Assembly (NCBI RefSeq): GCF_018736065.1
Contig: NZ_CP076129.1
Coordinates: forward strand, 248,001 to 312,000
Length of the DNA: 64,000 nucleotides
Reading direction: 5' to 3'
DNA from: Flammeovirga kamogawensis
GTDB taxonomy: Bacteria > Bacteroidota > Bacteroidia > Cytophagales > Flammeovirgaceae
A model generated the notes under the pieces. That model did not search any database. It was not told the DNA's origin and saw only the letters and a program-made list of their open reading frames with translations. Positions 18,990 through 28,982 of this stretch are shown here, one piece after another. Position numbers and translations under genes: made by a program. Numbering within the stretch: the first letter of the stretch is position 1; the number at the start of each line of letters is the position of its first letter.

Positions 18990-20507
18990 ATGAAATCAAA
19001 ATATATATTATTATCTATTCTTTTATCAACTAGTGTATTTCAAGCTTGTGATAAAAAACTAGATGTTGTACCAGATAATAGAGTTGAATTAAACAGCATT
19101 GAAAAAATCAATGAGGTTTTAACGAAGGCGTATTCAAATAAAGATGCTCGATTTACGGAGTATGCATCTGATAACTCTGCATTTATTAGATCAGGTTCTT
19201 ACAATGAAGGTGTTCATGATTCATTTATCTTCAATTACGATTATAGAGATGAAGATTACACATCACCTGTTGCTTTATGGAAGTCTCATTATAATGCTAT
19301 TGCACATGCTAATCAAGTAATTGTATCAGCATTAGAATTTACTCCAAAAAACTCTGATGAAAAGGAGAGGATAAAGAATATCATTGCAGAGGCAAAAATT
19401 ACGAGAGCTTATTGGCACTTTAAATTACTTGAGATTTTTTGTTTGCCTTTTGAACAAAGTAACCTTTCTTCTAAAGGTATTCCTTATGCAAATAAACCTG
19501 AGGTGTCATCAGATATTTCTTATTCTAGAGAAACTATGAAGGCAACTATAGCACATATTGAAAAGGATTTAATAGAAGGTTTAATAGATTTGGATGGCAG
19601 TAACCACTCTGCACCAAAATATCATTTTAATAGAAAATCTGCTCAAGCATTCGCAAGTCGCTTTTATTTATATCAAAAAAAATATCAAAAAGTAATTGAA
19701 TATAGTGATAAAGCTTTAGGAAATAACTTTGTATTGAAGGACTATAAAATGAAGATGAAAGAACCTTCTTTTAGTGCTCATGGTATATTTTTTAACGACT
19801 CTAATGATCCAAGTAATTTATTACTTACAAAAGTAATTTCAATCCGAAATAGAGTGCTTTTATATTACCCGTATATGCAAATTAAGGATAAATTATTTAA
19901 AAAAAACATCCCTACTGTTGCTAAAGGAAGTATAATGGATAGTAGAGAACCTTTAGGTATTAAGAAAGGTTATGATGTGACTTTATCATTAAAATTTATT
20001 GAAGTTTTTGAAAAAGAAAGTGCTTTTGCTACTTCTGGTTATCCTACCTATGTGATGAGTGTTTTAAGAAATGAAGAAGTTATTTTGAATAGAATTGAAG
20101 CACAATTAATGTTGAATGGTAATCTTCAATCTTCTATGAATGATATTAATGCTATTCTTACAAATTCATTGTATGAAAATGGTAAAGACCCAAGAGCATA
20201 TACTTCCAACTTAACTCAGGCAGATGTAATCACTTTTATGGATACTAAATACCCTGAGTATACATCCTTAACAACAAAAGATAAGCTATTAGTTTTCGTT
20301 CTTGAGGAAAGAAGAAAAGAATTTTTTGATGAAGATCAACGTTTCTTCGATCTAAAGAGATATTCTAATAAATCTGAGCTGAAAGATTATGTAACTATCA
20401 ATCATATTGATGGTGAAGGAAAAAAATATACTCTTGCTGCTGGTGATAAAAAATGGGCTTACCAATTACCACAAATTGCAATAGAAAAGGGAATAGACAA
20501 AAATTAA
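18990..20507 (+). CDS. SusD/RagB-family nutrient-binding lipoprotein
   Basis: A 505-residue lipoprotein with lipobox FQAC (Cys20). Hallmarks of SusD/RagB are the N-terminal ALWKSHYNAIAHANQVI helix pair, the AKITRAYWHFKLLEIFCLPF segment of the TPR-like part, and near the C-terminus VLEERRKEFFDEDQRFFDLK. SusD proteins sit on the outer surface and close over the SusC barrel to capture ligand. Length is normal for the family. It lies 4 bases after the SusC stop and 11 bases before the metallopeptidase start, in one operon. Confidence 0.94.
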   Translation: MKSKYILLSILLSTSVFQACDKKLDVVPDNRVELNSIEKINEVLTKAYSNKDARFTEYASDNSAFIRSGSYNEGVHDSFIFNYDYRDEDYTSPVALWKSHYNAIAHANQVIVSALEFTPKNSDEKERIKNIIAEAKITRAYWHFKLLEIFCLPFEQSNLSSKGIPYANKPEVSSDISYSRETMKATIAHIEKDLIEGLIDLDGSNHSAPKYHFNRKSAQAFASRFYLYQKKYQKVIEYSDKALGNNFVLKDYKMKMKEPSFSAHGIFFNDSNDPSNLLLTKVISIRNRVLLYYPYMQIKDKLFKKNIPTVAKGSIMDSREPLGIKKGYDVTLSLKFIEVFEKESAFATSGYPTYVMSVLRNEEVILNRIEAQLMLNGNLQSSMNDINAILTNSLYENGKDPRAYTSNLTQADVITFMDTKYPEYTSLTTKDKLLVFVLEERRKEFFDEDQRFFDLKRYSNKSELKDYVTINHIDGEGKKYTLAAGDKKWAYQLPQIAIEKGIDKN

Positions 20508-20518
20508 ATCGATCAATA

Positions 20519-21355
20519 ATGAAACATATATATATATTCTTAATACTTAGTGTATTCAGTTTTTCATGTGAAAAAGAAGAAGAACACATTGAGTTAGATT
20601 TTAGTGATTCAGAAGAATTAAATGAATTAGATAAATACCTACATGATGAATTTACAACTCCTTATGGTTTGAGAACTAATTACCATTGGGATGCTAACTC
20701 TGTAGAATTTAATAAACGAACTACACCTGTAAAGTTAGACATAGTAAAGCCTACAGCTAAAATGGTAGATAAATTTTGGATTCAGACATACTTGCATTCC
20801 TCTTCAGATGTTGAATATAATAAAAAGTTTTTACACAAAAATTTACCAGCTGAACTTATCTATGTAGGAGGTAAATTATACTCTAGCGATGGATCGGTAA
20901 CACTAGGTTATGCTGAATCTGGTGCTAGAATAACCTTGACTGATCTGAATAGTTTTGATCTATCAAATAGATCTTGGTTAAATCGTCAAGTAGGTACATT
21001 ACATCATGAATTTGTACATATTTTAGAAGACAGTTACAACCTACCAAAAGATTTTAGATTAGTAACTCCCAAAAGTTATAATGGTCAGGCATGGTTAAAT
21101 GTGAGTGAAGCAAACGCAATTGCATCTGGTTTTGTTACCAATTATGCTTCTCTTTCTTTTGGAGAAGATTATGCTGAAACAGTGTCAATTTATGTTTCTA
21201 TGTCTGAAACTGATTTTAACAACAAATACAACTCAGGTAAAAAGGGACATGATTTAATTCAAAAGAAATTAGACTTGTGTAGAGCACATTATAAAGATGT
21301 AATGGGTATTGATTTAGATGCCTTAAGAGATCAAGTTCAAAAAGCTTATAAATAA
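20519..21355 (+). CDS. Putative zinc-binding metallopeptidase lipoprotein (Mx1-like)
   Basis: I choose the ATG at 20519 because it gives a clean lipoprotein signal (MKHIYIFLILSVFSFSC, Cys17). The longer frame from 20453 would overlap the SusD gene and bury the signal. The mature 278-residue product carries HHEFVHILED with zinc ligands His163 and His167 and catalytic Glu164. A downstream FGEDYAETVSIYVS may supply the third ligand. This fits the putative zinc-binding metallopeptidase family that accompanies SusC/SusD genes in many Bacteroidota. It is probably surface-exposed and cleaves peptides or proteins before uptake. It lies between SusD (11 bases) and the DUF4302 gene (8 bases). Confidence 0.85.
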   Translation: MKHIYIFLILSVFSFSCEKEEEHIELDFSDSEELNELDKYLHDEFTTPYGLRTNYHWDANSVEFNKRTTPVKLDIVKPTAKMVDKFWIQTYLHSSSDVEYNKKFLHKNLPAELIYVGGKLYSSDGSVTLGYAESGARITLTDLNSFDLSNRSWLNRQVGTLHHEFVHILEDSYNLPKDFRLVTPKSYNGQAWLNVSEANAIASGFVTNYASLSFGEDYAETVSIYVSMSETDFNNKYNSGKKGHDLIQKKLDLCRAHYKDVMGIDLDALRDQVQKAYK

Positions 21356-21363
21356 TATAACCT

Positions 21364-22770
21364 ATGAAATATATATATATAGTTTCTTTATTCATGGTTT
21401 TATTTCAATCATGCGATAAAGATAGAGAAGTAATATTTGAAGAGTCAGCTCAGGCAAGAATCAACAAAGCATCTGAGCAGATAAATACATCACTTATTGC
21501 AGGTAAAGATGGGTGGTTCATGAATTATCAACCTAATGAAGGAGAAAAAACTTATCAAGTTGTTTTTAAATTTTTAAAAGATAATAAGGTTGTAGTTATT
21601 GGTGACATGTCATTAAAAATAGATACAGCCAATTATAGAATTGATTATGAACAAAGACCAGTTCTTGTTTTTGATAATTTTAGCTCTTTCCATAATATCT
21701 ATTCTCGTTCTGTGAAATTTTCTAATAAAGCAGAATATGAATTTTTCATTAATAAAACAGAAAATTCATTTGAATTGGAAAGTGTATCTGATGATTTAAG
21801 ATCACTAACAAAAGTTGAATTAAGTGAAGCTGATCCACAGTTAACAAAAAAGCTTGAAAAACGAATTAAACTTTTTGGAGCTGCTGCAAAGGCAATAGAA
21901 GAGGGAAGTAAATACCGTTTTGATTATGTCGCATTAAATGGTTATGTAGAAAAAAGTTTTTCTATTGATTTTTCGATGAAACAATTAGATAAAGGTGGTG
22001 TAAAAACTAATTTTACTCTAGTAAATGATGGAATTATTCTGGAAAATCCTGTAAAAATTGGTATTACTAATTTTTCTGAAATTCATTTTAAAGAAGTAAA
22101 TGGAGATTTAAAATTTTACACAGATAAAAACGAAGAAATTGAATTTATTAGTTATTATAATACCACTTATTCGTTTACAAACGGCAATAGTTTAGATGAT
22201 TTTAATAAGTATCAATCTTTTGAAAGATCGTTATCGTCTTATTATAAATATCAAAAACAAATTGTCTTAAATGATTTACCAATTGAAGAAAATCCATTTG
22301 GAAACTTTGTGAATATATTTGGGGAATCACCTAATAATAAAGTATTTATTGTCAATTCTATAAAATCAAAGAATTCGATTACTATAGTTTTTAAAAGTGA
22401 ATTTTTGGAGGTAGGTACTAATGAAAAAGTAAGTTTCTATTTTCAAAATATTTTCAATGTAAGTCAAAGTAATTGGTCTTTTAAAGGCGATAAAATGTAT
22501 TTAAAAAATACATCGTCGGCTATAGCTTATTCAACAACAGATTTTGATATAGCTAATTATAATACTATTCTAGACTTAAAAAATTTAACGCCACAACAAC
22601 AAAAATGGGGCGTGAAAAAAGATCTTATAAAAATTCAAGAGGCAATAATAAAATATTTTAATGAACAGACTTTCATTATATCTAATGAAAGATCAGCTAG
22701 TGGAAAACCTTATTTTTTCATTTCTAGAGGCAATGAAAAAATGTCTGATGTTTGGTATTTTGCGTATTAA
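21364..22770 (+). CDS. DUF4302-like surface lipoprotein
   Basis: A 468-residue lipoprotein (lipobox LFQSC, Cys17). The N-terminal helix SAQARINKASEQINTSLIAG is followed by DGWFMNYQPNEGEKTYQVVF and a repeated beta-strand region, which matches the DUF4302 family. DUF4302 genes are regularly found after SusC, SusD and the zinc metallopeptidase, as here. Its function is unknown; a surface binding protein for the ligand of the SusC/SusD complex is likely. It is the last gene of the operon, with a terminator about 30 bases after the stop. Confidence 0.78.
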   Translation: MKYIYIVSLFMVLFQSCDKDREVIFEESAQARINKASEQINTSLIAGKDGWFMNYQPNEGEKTYQVVFKFLKDNKVVVIGDMSLKIDTANYRIDYEQRPVLVFDNFSSFHNIYSRSVKFSNKAEYEFFINKTENSFELESVSDDLRSLTKVELSEADPQLTKKLEKRIKLFGAAAKAIEEGSKYRFDYVALNGYVEKSFSIDFSMKQLDKGGVKTNFTLVNDGIILENPVKIGITNFSEIHFKEVNGDLKFYTDKNEEIEFISYYNTTYSFTNGNSLDDFNKYQSFERSLSSYYKYQKQIVLNDLPIEENPFGNFVNIFGESPNNKVFIVNSIKSKNSITIVFKSEFLEVGTNEKVSFYFQNIFNVSQSNWSFKGDKMYLKNTSSAIAYSTTDFDIANYNTILDLKNLTPQQQKWGVKKDLIKIQEAIIKYFNEQTFIISNERSASGKPYFFISRGNEKMSDVWYFAY

Positions 22771-22797
22771 AATAGCTAATCATTATTAGTCTTATTT

Positions 22798-22836
22798 AAA
22801 AGGAGCTTTCTTAATGAGAGCTCCTTGTTTTTTTCC
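22798..22836 (+). terminator. Terminator of SusC-SusD operon
   Basis: AAAGGAGCTTT pairs with AGAGCTCCTT around a 7-base loop and is followed by GTTTTTTT. Confidence 0.88.
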
Positions 22837-23025
22837 TAAAATTATTATTGAACAAATTCTCACTATTTTAGATGATCTAATGTTTGTATAATTATTAATA
22901 GTTATATATTTATATAATATATATTATGTTAAATAGAAGTTGACAATTTTAATTAATCAATTATTTAATTACTCACCTCTACCTACATTCTTTTATATAT
23001 TATTCTATATTTACATTGTTTAACT

Positions 23026-24579
23026 ATGCTATTAAGAAAACGTTTAATGAAGAAACTAGTACTTACTATTTTATTTTATCTCTGCATTTTAATTACAAAT
23101 GCACAAACTAGAGGACTTTATTTAACTTCAGCTAACAACTCTGAACCTATTGTAAGTAGAAAATTTGCTTTAGTTGTTGGTGGTGATATTTACGATGGAA
23201 AACCTAGTTGGGTTAATTTAAATAACCCAATTTACGATGCTGAAACTATAGGAGAAATTTTAAAACAAGATTTTGACTATGACGTTCAAATACTTCGTAA
23301 TCCAACATCGAACTCGTTGTTACAAACACTTATTTCCTACCATAGTATATTAAGACCTTCTGATAGATTATTTTTATTTATTGCAGGACACGGAGATTTT
23401 GATGATAAAATATTTGATGATGGTTTCTTAGTTACAAAAGATTCAAAACCTATAAGTCAAGATCCAAACAGAAAAACATATATCTCTTATACAACACTCA
23501 ATAATTTAATAAATAAATTACCTGCCAAACAAATTTTCTTATGCATGGATGTTTGCTTTAGTGGTGCATTTAATAGTCAGTTAAAACAATACAGGAGTAG
23601 TAAATCAACAGGTATGTATTCATCATTATCTGCTGAAGAATATGTACAAAAAAAATTAAAATTAACCACAAGAACTGTTTTAACTTCAGGTGGTATCGAA
23701 CCCGTTTTAGATGGAATTAAAGGTAGCCACTCCCCTTTTGCCTATAAATTAATTGAAGGATTAAGAGTAATGCAAGATCAGAAAACTGTTATTACAGGTA
23801 ACGATTTATACAACTATGTTGCTATGATGGAGTCACAACCTATTATTGGTTATTTTGGTAATAACGCACCCGCAGCTGATTATGTACTAGGAATCACTAA
23901 TTCATCAAAGGGAAAGGTTTTACAACAGCAATTGACTCCTCCAAAAGAAACAATCTTGCATAATAGTTCAACTTCATTATTAAAAGAAGGAGTAATTTAT
24001 GACAAGTATTTTGAAGAAGTGATTGTTCAAAAATACTATATTCAGTTATTATCAGAACCTTCGTTTCAGGAATTAAAAGAAAGCATAGAAAAATACAATC
24101 AATTTGATATTAAAATTTCTCAAATTACTATTAATAACAAATTATGGTATAGACTTTATTTAGGTGGATTTAATGATAAAGCCTATGCACAAAAACAGCT
24201 TTTGGCTTTAAAAGAACAACATTTATCTGATAAAAATATTCAAGCTGCATTTATAAAAGAATTAAAGATTAGCCCCTCTTCATCATTAAATTACAATACA
24301 ATTTATACTTCCAATTTAACAACAGTAACATTAAAGGGGTATAGTATTCAAGTTTTTTCTGATCCATTATTAAGTTTTACTTTAACTAAAGCAAAAGAAT
24401 ATCAAAGTACAGGTGAAGGAAAAACATATATTGAAAAAGTTCTGGTTAACGGTAAAGATTATTACAGATTATATTTCAATAATTTTTCTGATAAAAATGC
24501 TGCTATTAAGTTTAAAAATCAATTGGTAGAAAATACTTCTGATGTAAACTTAAAGGGTGCTTTTATTAAAACATTTTAG
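23026..24579 (+). CDS. Secreted caspase-like (C14) peptidase with two C-terminal SPOR-like repeats
   Basis: This 517-residue protein has an export signal (the likely start is the ATG at 23047, giving MKKLVLTILFYLCILITNAQ). The caspase-like p20 domain spans about 45-290. FALVVGGDIYD opens it, FIAGHGDFDD holds catalytic His122 and LCMDVCFSGAF holds catalytic Cys177 (numbering from 23026). A family-typical SGGIEPVLDG segment follows. The C-terminus has two related modules, beginning YYIQLLSEPS (about 336) and YSIQVFSDPLL (about 438). Each runs through LWYRLYLGGF / DYYRLYFNNF and ends AAFIKEL / GAFIKTF. This is the SPOR pattern, associated with denuded peptidoglycan at division sites. A periplasmic protease targeted to the septum or cell wall is inferred. 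It is monocistronic. Confidence 0.85.
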   Translation: MLLRKRLMKKLVLTILFYLCILITNAQTRGLYLTSANNSEPIVSRKFALVVGGDIYDGKPSWVNLNNPIYDAETIGEILKQDFDYDVQILRNPTSNSLLQTLISYHSILRPSDRLFLFIAGHGDFDDKIFDDGFLVTKDSKPISQDPNRKTYISYTTLNNLINKLPAKQIFLCMDVCFSGAFNSQLKQYRSSKSTGMYSSLSAEEYVQKKLKLTTRTVLTSGGIEPVLDGIKGSHSPFAYKLIEGLRVMQDQKTVITGNDLYNYVAMMESQPIIGYFGNNAPAADYVLGITNSSKGKVLQQQLTPPKETILHNSSTSLLKEGVIYDKYFEEVIVQKYYIQLLSEPSFQELKESIEKYNQFDIKISQITINNKLWYRLYLGGFNDKAYAQKQLLALKEQHLSDKNIQAAFIKELKISPSSSLNYNTIYTSNLTTVTLKGYSIQVFSDPLLSFTLTKAKEYQSTGEGKTYIEKVLVNGKDYYRLYFNNFSDKNAAIKFKNQLVENTSDVNLKGAFIKTF

Positions 24580-24682
24580 AGAAGGTCAGTTTATCTTCAT
24601 CCTTATTTACATGATTACTTATTAACTATGGTAATTTATGTTTATCATTACATTTTTATTAAAAACCATAGAAAAGAGAATA

Positions 24683-25522
24683 ATGAAATTTGATTCAGTA
24701 AGTTTATCTTGCCCTATTTGCGATGAAAAATTAGAGAAAGAAAATAAAACATTACACTGTAGTAATGGTCATTCTTTTGATTTAGCCAAAGAAGGTTATG
24801 TGAATTTACTTCTATCAAATCAAAAAAAATCTAAGAACCCTGGTGATAATAAATTGATGTCTGCATCGAGAAGAGAATTTTTAAATTCCGGTGCCTATTT
24901 TCCATTAGTAGAGAGAGTTACTCAACTTATTAACCTAAAATACAAAAACACTACATCTCCTTTATCTATTGTTGACGCTGGTTGTGGCGAGGGTTATTAC
25001 ATGGATGCTATCAATAAATTAGTAGAAAATACAACTAATTTTATTGGTTTTGATATGTCAAAAGATGCTATCAAGTTGGCTGCAAAAAGATACAAAGAAA
25101 TTGACTTTTTTGTAGCTAGTATTAATAATGTACCAATTTTAAGTACATCTACAGATTGTATTATTTCAATCTTCTCTCCTATCAATGTAAAAGAATTTTC
25201 TAGAATTTTAAAAGATGATGGAATTCTAATTACCGTAACCCCCAATAAAAAGCATTTATCAGGTCTTGCAAATATTATTTATGATAAAGCAAAAGAGCAC
25301 GATAGTAAGATTGGAAATTTGGAAGGTGAGTATTTTGATCTAGAAAAAAATGACATTCTTACGTTTACTTTAAACCTTGATAATAATAAGGATATTATGA
25401 ACTTATTCAGAATGACACCTTATTATTATAGTTCTTCTAAAGAGAAATCTGAAAAAGTAAATGATCTAACTACACTTGAGACTACTATTGATTTTGAAAT
25501 AAATATTTTTAGAAAAAAATAG
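24683..25522 (+). CDS. rlmA: RlmA-like 23S rRNA (guanine-N1) methyltransferase
   Basis: Starting at the ATG at 24683 gives 279 residues, close to the E. coli length of about 270. The longer frame from 24638 only adds residues before the zinc finger. The N-terminal zinc site is Cys10, Cys13, Cys26 and His30 (SLSCPICDEKL, HCSNGHSFD). It is followed by AKEGYVNLLLSNQKKSKNPG, the strongly conserved RlmA linker, and a Rossmann methyltransferase with motif I IVDAGCGEGYY. RlmA modifies a guanine in helix 35 of 23S rRNA using SAM. Several RlmA homologues in other bacteria act as macrolide-resistance or alternative-site enzymes, so the exact base is not certain. Confidence 0.85.
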   Translation: MKFDSVSLSCPICDEKLEKENKTLHCSNGHSFDLAKEGYVNLLLSNQKKSKNPGDNKLMSASRREFLNSGAYFPLVERVTQLINLKYKNTTSPLSIVDAGCGEGYYMDAINKLVENTTNFIGFDMSKDAIKLAAKRYKEIDFFVASINNVPILSTSTDCIISIFSPINVKEFSRILKDDGILITVTPNKKHLSGLANIIYDKAKEHDSKIGNLEGEYFDLEKNDILTFTLNLDNNKDIMNLFRMTPYYYSSSKEKSEKVNDLTTLETTIDFEINIFRKK

Positions 25523-25586
25523 TCAATTTAAGAGGTAATTGATAAAAGTCTTTTTAATGTTTTTAACATAAATCAATTCTATTTTA

Positions 25587-25594
25587 TATTTTTG
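25587..25594 (+). promoter_or_regulatory. Putative -7 promoter box (TATTTTTG) for the DUF481 gene
   Basis: TATTTTTG fits TAnnTTTG and lies 42 bases before the start at 25637. No convincing -33 element is visible. Confidence 0.45.
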
Positions 25595-25636
25595 CAGTCA
25601 CTAAGTTGAATTTTTTTTATCAACGTTATCTATAAC

Positions 25637-26428
25637 ATGACTTCTAACTGCAAACTATACTTTTTATTACCTTTTCTGTTCCTTTCCTATTCATCAATAG
25701 GTCAAATTTTAAATATTGAGAAATCAAGATTAGATGCTGGAGACTCTTCACATTGGGTTGGAAGTATATCACTTACTTATCAATTAATTAACCAACAAAT
25801 AAAAACACAAGGAGGAGGAATTAAAGCAAACCTTGCTCATGTAGGGCAAGCAAATGATTATATTTTAATTGGAGATATCTCCTATCTAAATTCTGAAGGT
25901 TTTAATTTATTACAGAATGGATATGTTCATGCAAGAGCGGAAATGATGAAAGACCATAAGTTGTCTTACGAACTCTTTACACAAATTCAATACGATCAGG
26001 TTAAAGGTATGCAAGAACGTTTTCTTGTTGGTGGTAATTTAAGATGGTCTGTGTATAATAAAGATAAAAATAGTTTTGTATTGGCTGCAGGTACATTTTA
26101 TGAAAACGAAGAATGGTATTGGGAAGAATATACTAACGACGCTACAATTACTACAAAAGCCCACCCTTCTATTTTTAGATTTAACGCTTATTTTACATAT
26201 AGAACTGATATTAATGAAAATGTATATTTCAATTTAACAACCTATTTCCAACCCAAATATACATCTATAGAAGAGTTTAGAATTAGCGGTATTGCAAATC
26301 TTAATTTTCGTATATCTAAAAATTTATTCTTTAAAAACTCTTTCACATTATGGTATGATAATGCACCTTATGTACCTATTGATCAATTGAATTATACTTT
26401 AAAAAATGGTGTATCTTATAATTTTTAA
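25637..26428 (+). CDS. DUF481-like outer-membrane beta-barrel protein
   Basis: A 263-residue protein with a signal peptide ending around SSIG-Q. Alternating amphipathic strands (WVGSISLTYQLINQQ, RFLVGGNLRWSVY, FRFNAYFTYRTDI) end in LKNGVSYNF with a terminal Phe typical of outer-membrane barrels. The pattern of paired strands separated by short turns resembles DUF481 proteins, a barrel family of unknown function. It is a single gene between the RlmA gene and the sulfatase region. A role in osmotic or envelope maintenance has been proposed for relatives; nothing here tests that. Confidence 0.65.
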   Translation: MTSNCKLYFLLPFLFLSYSSIGQILNIEKSRLDAGDSSHWVGSISLTYQLINQQIKTQGGGIKANLAHVGQANDYILIGDISYLNSEGFNLLQNGYVHARAEMMKDHKLSYELFTQIQYDQVKGMQERFLVGGNLRWSVYNKDKNSFVLAAGTFYENEEWYWEEYTNDATITTKAHPSIFRFNAYFTYRTDINENVYFNLTTYFQPKYTSIEEFRISGIANLNFRISKNLFFKNSFTLWYDNAPYVPIDQLNYTLKNGVSYNF

Positions 26429-26600
26429 TTATAACTAACTATCTAACAGATACTTATAATTAGGCCTGTTTTATACAGATTAGTATAGAAAATAATCCCA
26501 GACTTACTTTTTGACATTTTTGTGCAACAGCTTGCTTTTTTTTTGAAAAGGCTTCATTCTTAAAAGTATGACATTTGAAACATAATCAAACACAAAGGAT

Positions 26601-28964
26601 ATGTTTACAAAAAGCTTACAGAAATCAAGAAATATTTTATTAGGACTTTGTCTATCTGTACAACCCTTTTTATCAAATGCTCAAGAAGTAAAAGGATTAA
26701 CAGTACATGAGTCTAAAGATTCAAAACCTGCTCAATTAAACTTTAGAGAAAATAATTTAGAATCAGCTCCTAACATTGTATTGGTTTTGTTAGATGATGT
26801 AGGGTATGCTCAAATGGGACATATGGGTGGTCAGATAAACACGCCTGCTTTTGATCAGATTGCAGACGACGGACTTACTTATACTAGATTTCATACAACT
26901 GCTTTATGTTCACCAACAAGAGCTGCATTATTAACAGGTAGGAATCATCATGAAGCAGAAACTGGAGCTATTATGGAAATAGGTACTGGTAATGATGGTT
27001 ATACCATGATGTTACCTAAAGAAGTAGGCTCTTTTGCAAGAGTTTTACAACAAGAAGGTTATTCAACTTCTTGGTTTGGTAAAAATCATAATGTACCAGA
27101 TTGGGAAGCATCCATTACAGGTCCTTTTGATAGATGGCCTAATGATTTAGGTTTTGATTATTTCTATGGTTTTTTAGGTGGAGATACAGATCAATTCCAT
27201 CCCGCATTAGTAGAAAATAGATCTAGAATAGAAGCACCTTCAACAAATGTAGACGGTTCTAGGTATCATTTAACACATGATATGGCTGATAAAGCCATTA
27301 ATTATGTACAATCTGTGAATGCTATTGCACCAGATAAGCCCTTTTTTGTATATTTTTCTCCAGGAGCTACACACGCACCACATCAAGCTCCTGCAGATTA
27401 TATCAAGAAGTATAAAGGTAAATTTGATGCAGGTTGGGATGTGTACAGAGAAGTTGCTTTCGATAATATGAAACAGAAAGGGATTATTCCTGCTGATACA
27501 GAATTAACACCCCGTCCTGCTTCTTTACCTGCATGGGAATCCCTTACTTCAGAACAAAAAAAGGTGTATGCTAACATGATGGAAGTATTTGCTGCATTTA
27601 CAGAACATACCGATACACAGGTAAAGCGTTTGCGTGATTCTATAGAAGAAATGGGTAAATTAGACAATACCATTTTTGTATATATTGCCGGAGATAACGG
27701 TGCTTCTGCAGAAGGTGGTGTAGAAGGTTTATTGAATGAGATGGCTTTCTTTAACGGAATTCCTGAGAAATGGGAAGATAAAGTTGAAGCAGTAGAAAGC
27801 GGCCGTTTAGGTTCTGAAGATTATTTTAACCATATGCCAGCAGCTTGGGCTTGGGCAGTAAATTCACCATATCAATGGACAAAACAAGTTGCCTCGCATT
27901 TAGGTGGTGTTAGAAATGCTATGACCATATCTTATCCAAACGGAATAAAATCTCGAGGAGAAGTAAGGACACAATTTACGCATGTTACAGATATTGCACC
28001 TACTTTATTAGAAGTTGCTGGTATTGAAATGCCTGAAGAAATAGATGGAGCACCTCAGAAACCAATTGATGGAGAATCTTTAGTAGCTACATTTAATAAC
28101 GAGAATGCTTTAGAAGAACATACCACTCAATATTTTGAAATTCTTGGTAACCTTGGCATTTACCACGATGGATGGTGGGCTGGAGCAATGAGAAACGTGC
28201 CTTGGACATCTATGTCGTCTGATGCGATTGAAATTACAGATATGGAATGGGAATTATATAATTTAAATGATGATTTTTCTCAAGCAAAAAACCTAGCAAA
28301 AGAGAACCCTGCTAAACTAGAATACATGAAATATATGTTCTTTGCTGAAGCAGGAAAAGCAAATGCATTACCTATAGATGACCGTAGAACGGAACGTTTT
28401 AGATCTTCTTTTAGACCTTCTTTAACCACTGGCCTTACAGCGTTTAAATATCCAAATGGCTTAAGAATACCAGAGGGTGCTACTCCTTTTACTAAGTTCC
28501 AATCGTATGAATTAAAAGCAAATTTAGATGGATATAAAAAAGGAAATCAAGGCGTATTAATAACCCAAGGAGGTAGATTTGGAGGTTTTGCTCTTAGAGT
28601 AGATAAAGCAGGATATGTGTATTATGAATATTGTAATGCGGTAGATAAATACTCAATAAAATCATCAATTAAAGTGCCATCTGGTACAAAACAAATAGAA
28701 GCGAAGGTTATAATGGACGAAAAGAAACCTTACACACCAGCTACTATTTATTTGTCTTTTGATGGTAAAAAAGCAGGCAATGGGCGTATTGAGAAAACAC
28801 TCCCTAATTTATATTCTTTAGATGAAACCCTTGACATTGGTAGAGATTCAGGAACAGCTGTTACAGAAAATTATAACGTTAAAAATTCTAAGTACACAGG
28901 AATACTAAATAACGTTGAGTTAAACTTGATTGACTCGTATAAGAATTCAGATTTAAGTAAATAA
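26601..28964 (+). CDS. Large secreted arylsulfatase (S1 family, Cys-type)
   Basis: The 787-residue protein has a signal peptide ending LSNAQ (residue 28). The sulfatase core shows metal ligands Asp65/Asp66 (VLLDDVGYAQ) and the formylglycine motif CSPTRAALLTGRN with Cys103. GKNHN and a late GDNGASAEGG site follow. The stretch HHEAETGAIMEIGTGNDGYT after the active site and the extra C-terminal beta domain (about 590-787) are typical of the long arylsulfatase subfamily related to S1_4. It should be exported and hydrolyse sulfate esters after conversion of Cys103 to formylglycine. Its gene converges on the AraC gene at 29000 and shares a terminator with it. Its substrate is not known. Confidence 0.93.
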   Translation: MFTKSLQKSRNILLGLCLSVQPFLSNAQEVKGLTVHESKDSKPAQLNFRENNLESAPNIVLVLLDDVGYAQMGHMGGQINTPAFDQIADDGLTYTRFHTTALCSPTRAALLTGRNHHEAETGAIMEIGTGNDGYTMMLPKEVGSFARVLQQEGYSTSWFGKNHNVPDWEASITGPFDRWPNDLGFDYFYGFLGGDTDQFHPALVENRSRIEAPSTNVDGSRYHLTHDMADKAINYVQSVNAIAPDKPFFVYFSPGATHAPHQAPADYIKKYKGKFDAGWDVYREVAFDNMKQKGIIPADTELTPRPASLPAWESLTSEQKKVYANMMEVFAAFTEHTDTQVKRLRDSIEEMGKLDNTIFVYIAGDNGASAEGGVEGLLNEMAFFNGIPEKWEDKVEAVESGRLGSEDYFNHMPAAWAWAVNSPYQWTKQVASHLGGVRNAMTISYPNGIKSRGEVRTQFTHVTDIAPTLLEVAGIEMPEEIDGAPQKPIDGESLVATFNNENALEEHTTQYFEILGNLGIYHDGWWAGAMRNVPWTSMSSDAIEITDMEWELYNLNDDFSQAKNLAKENPAKLEYMKYMFFAEAGKANALPIDDRRTERFRSSFRPSLTTGLTAFKYPNGLRIPEGATPFTKFQSYELKANLDGYKKGNQGVLITQGGRFGGFALRVDKAGYVYYEYCNAVDKYSIKSSIKVPSGTKQIEAKVIMDEKKPYTPATIYLSFDGKKAGNGRIEKTLPNLYSLDETLDIGRDSGTAVTENYNVKNSKYTGILNNVELNLIDSYKNSDLSK

Positions 28965-28982
28965 ATAGCTTTCGTAGAATTT

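Noticed and set aside
20453-20518. Upstream start for the metallopeptidase (22 extra residues)
   Set aside because: It would overlap the SusD gene and hide the clean lipoprotein signal that begins at 20519.
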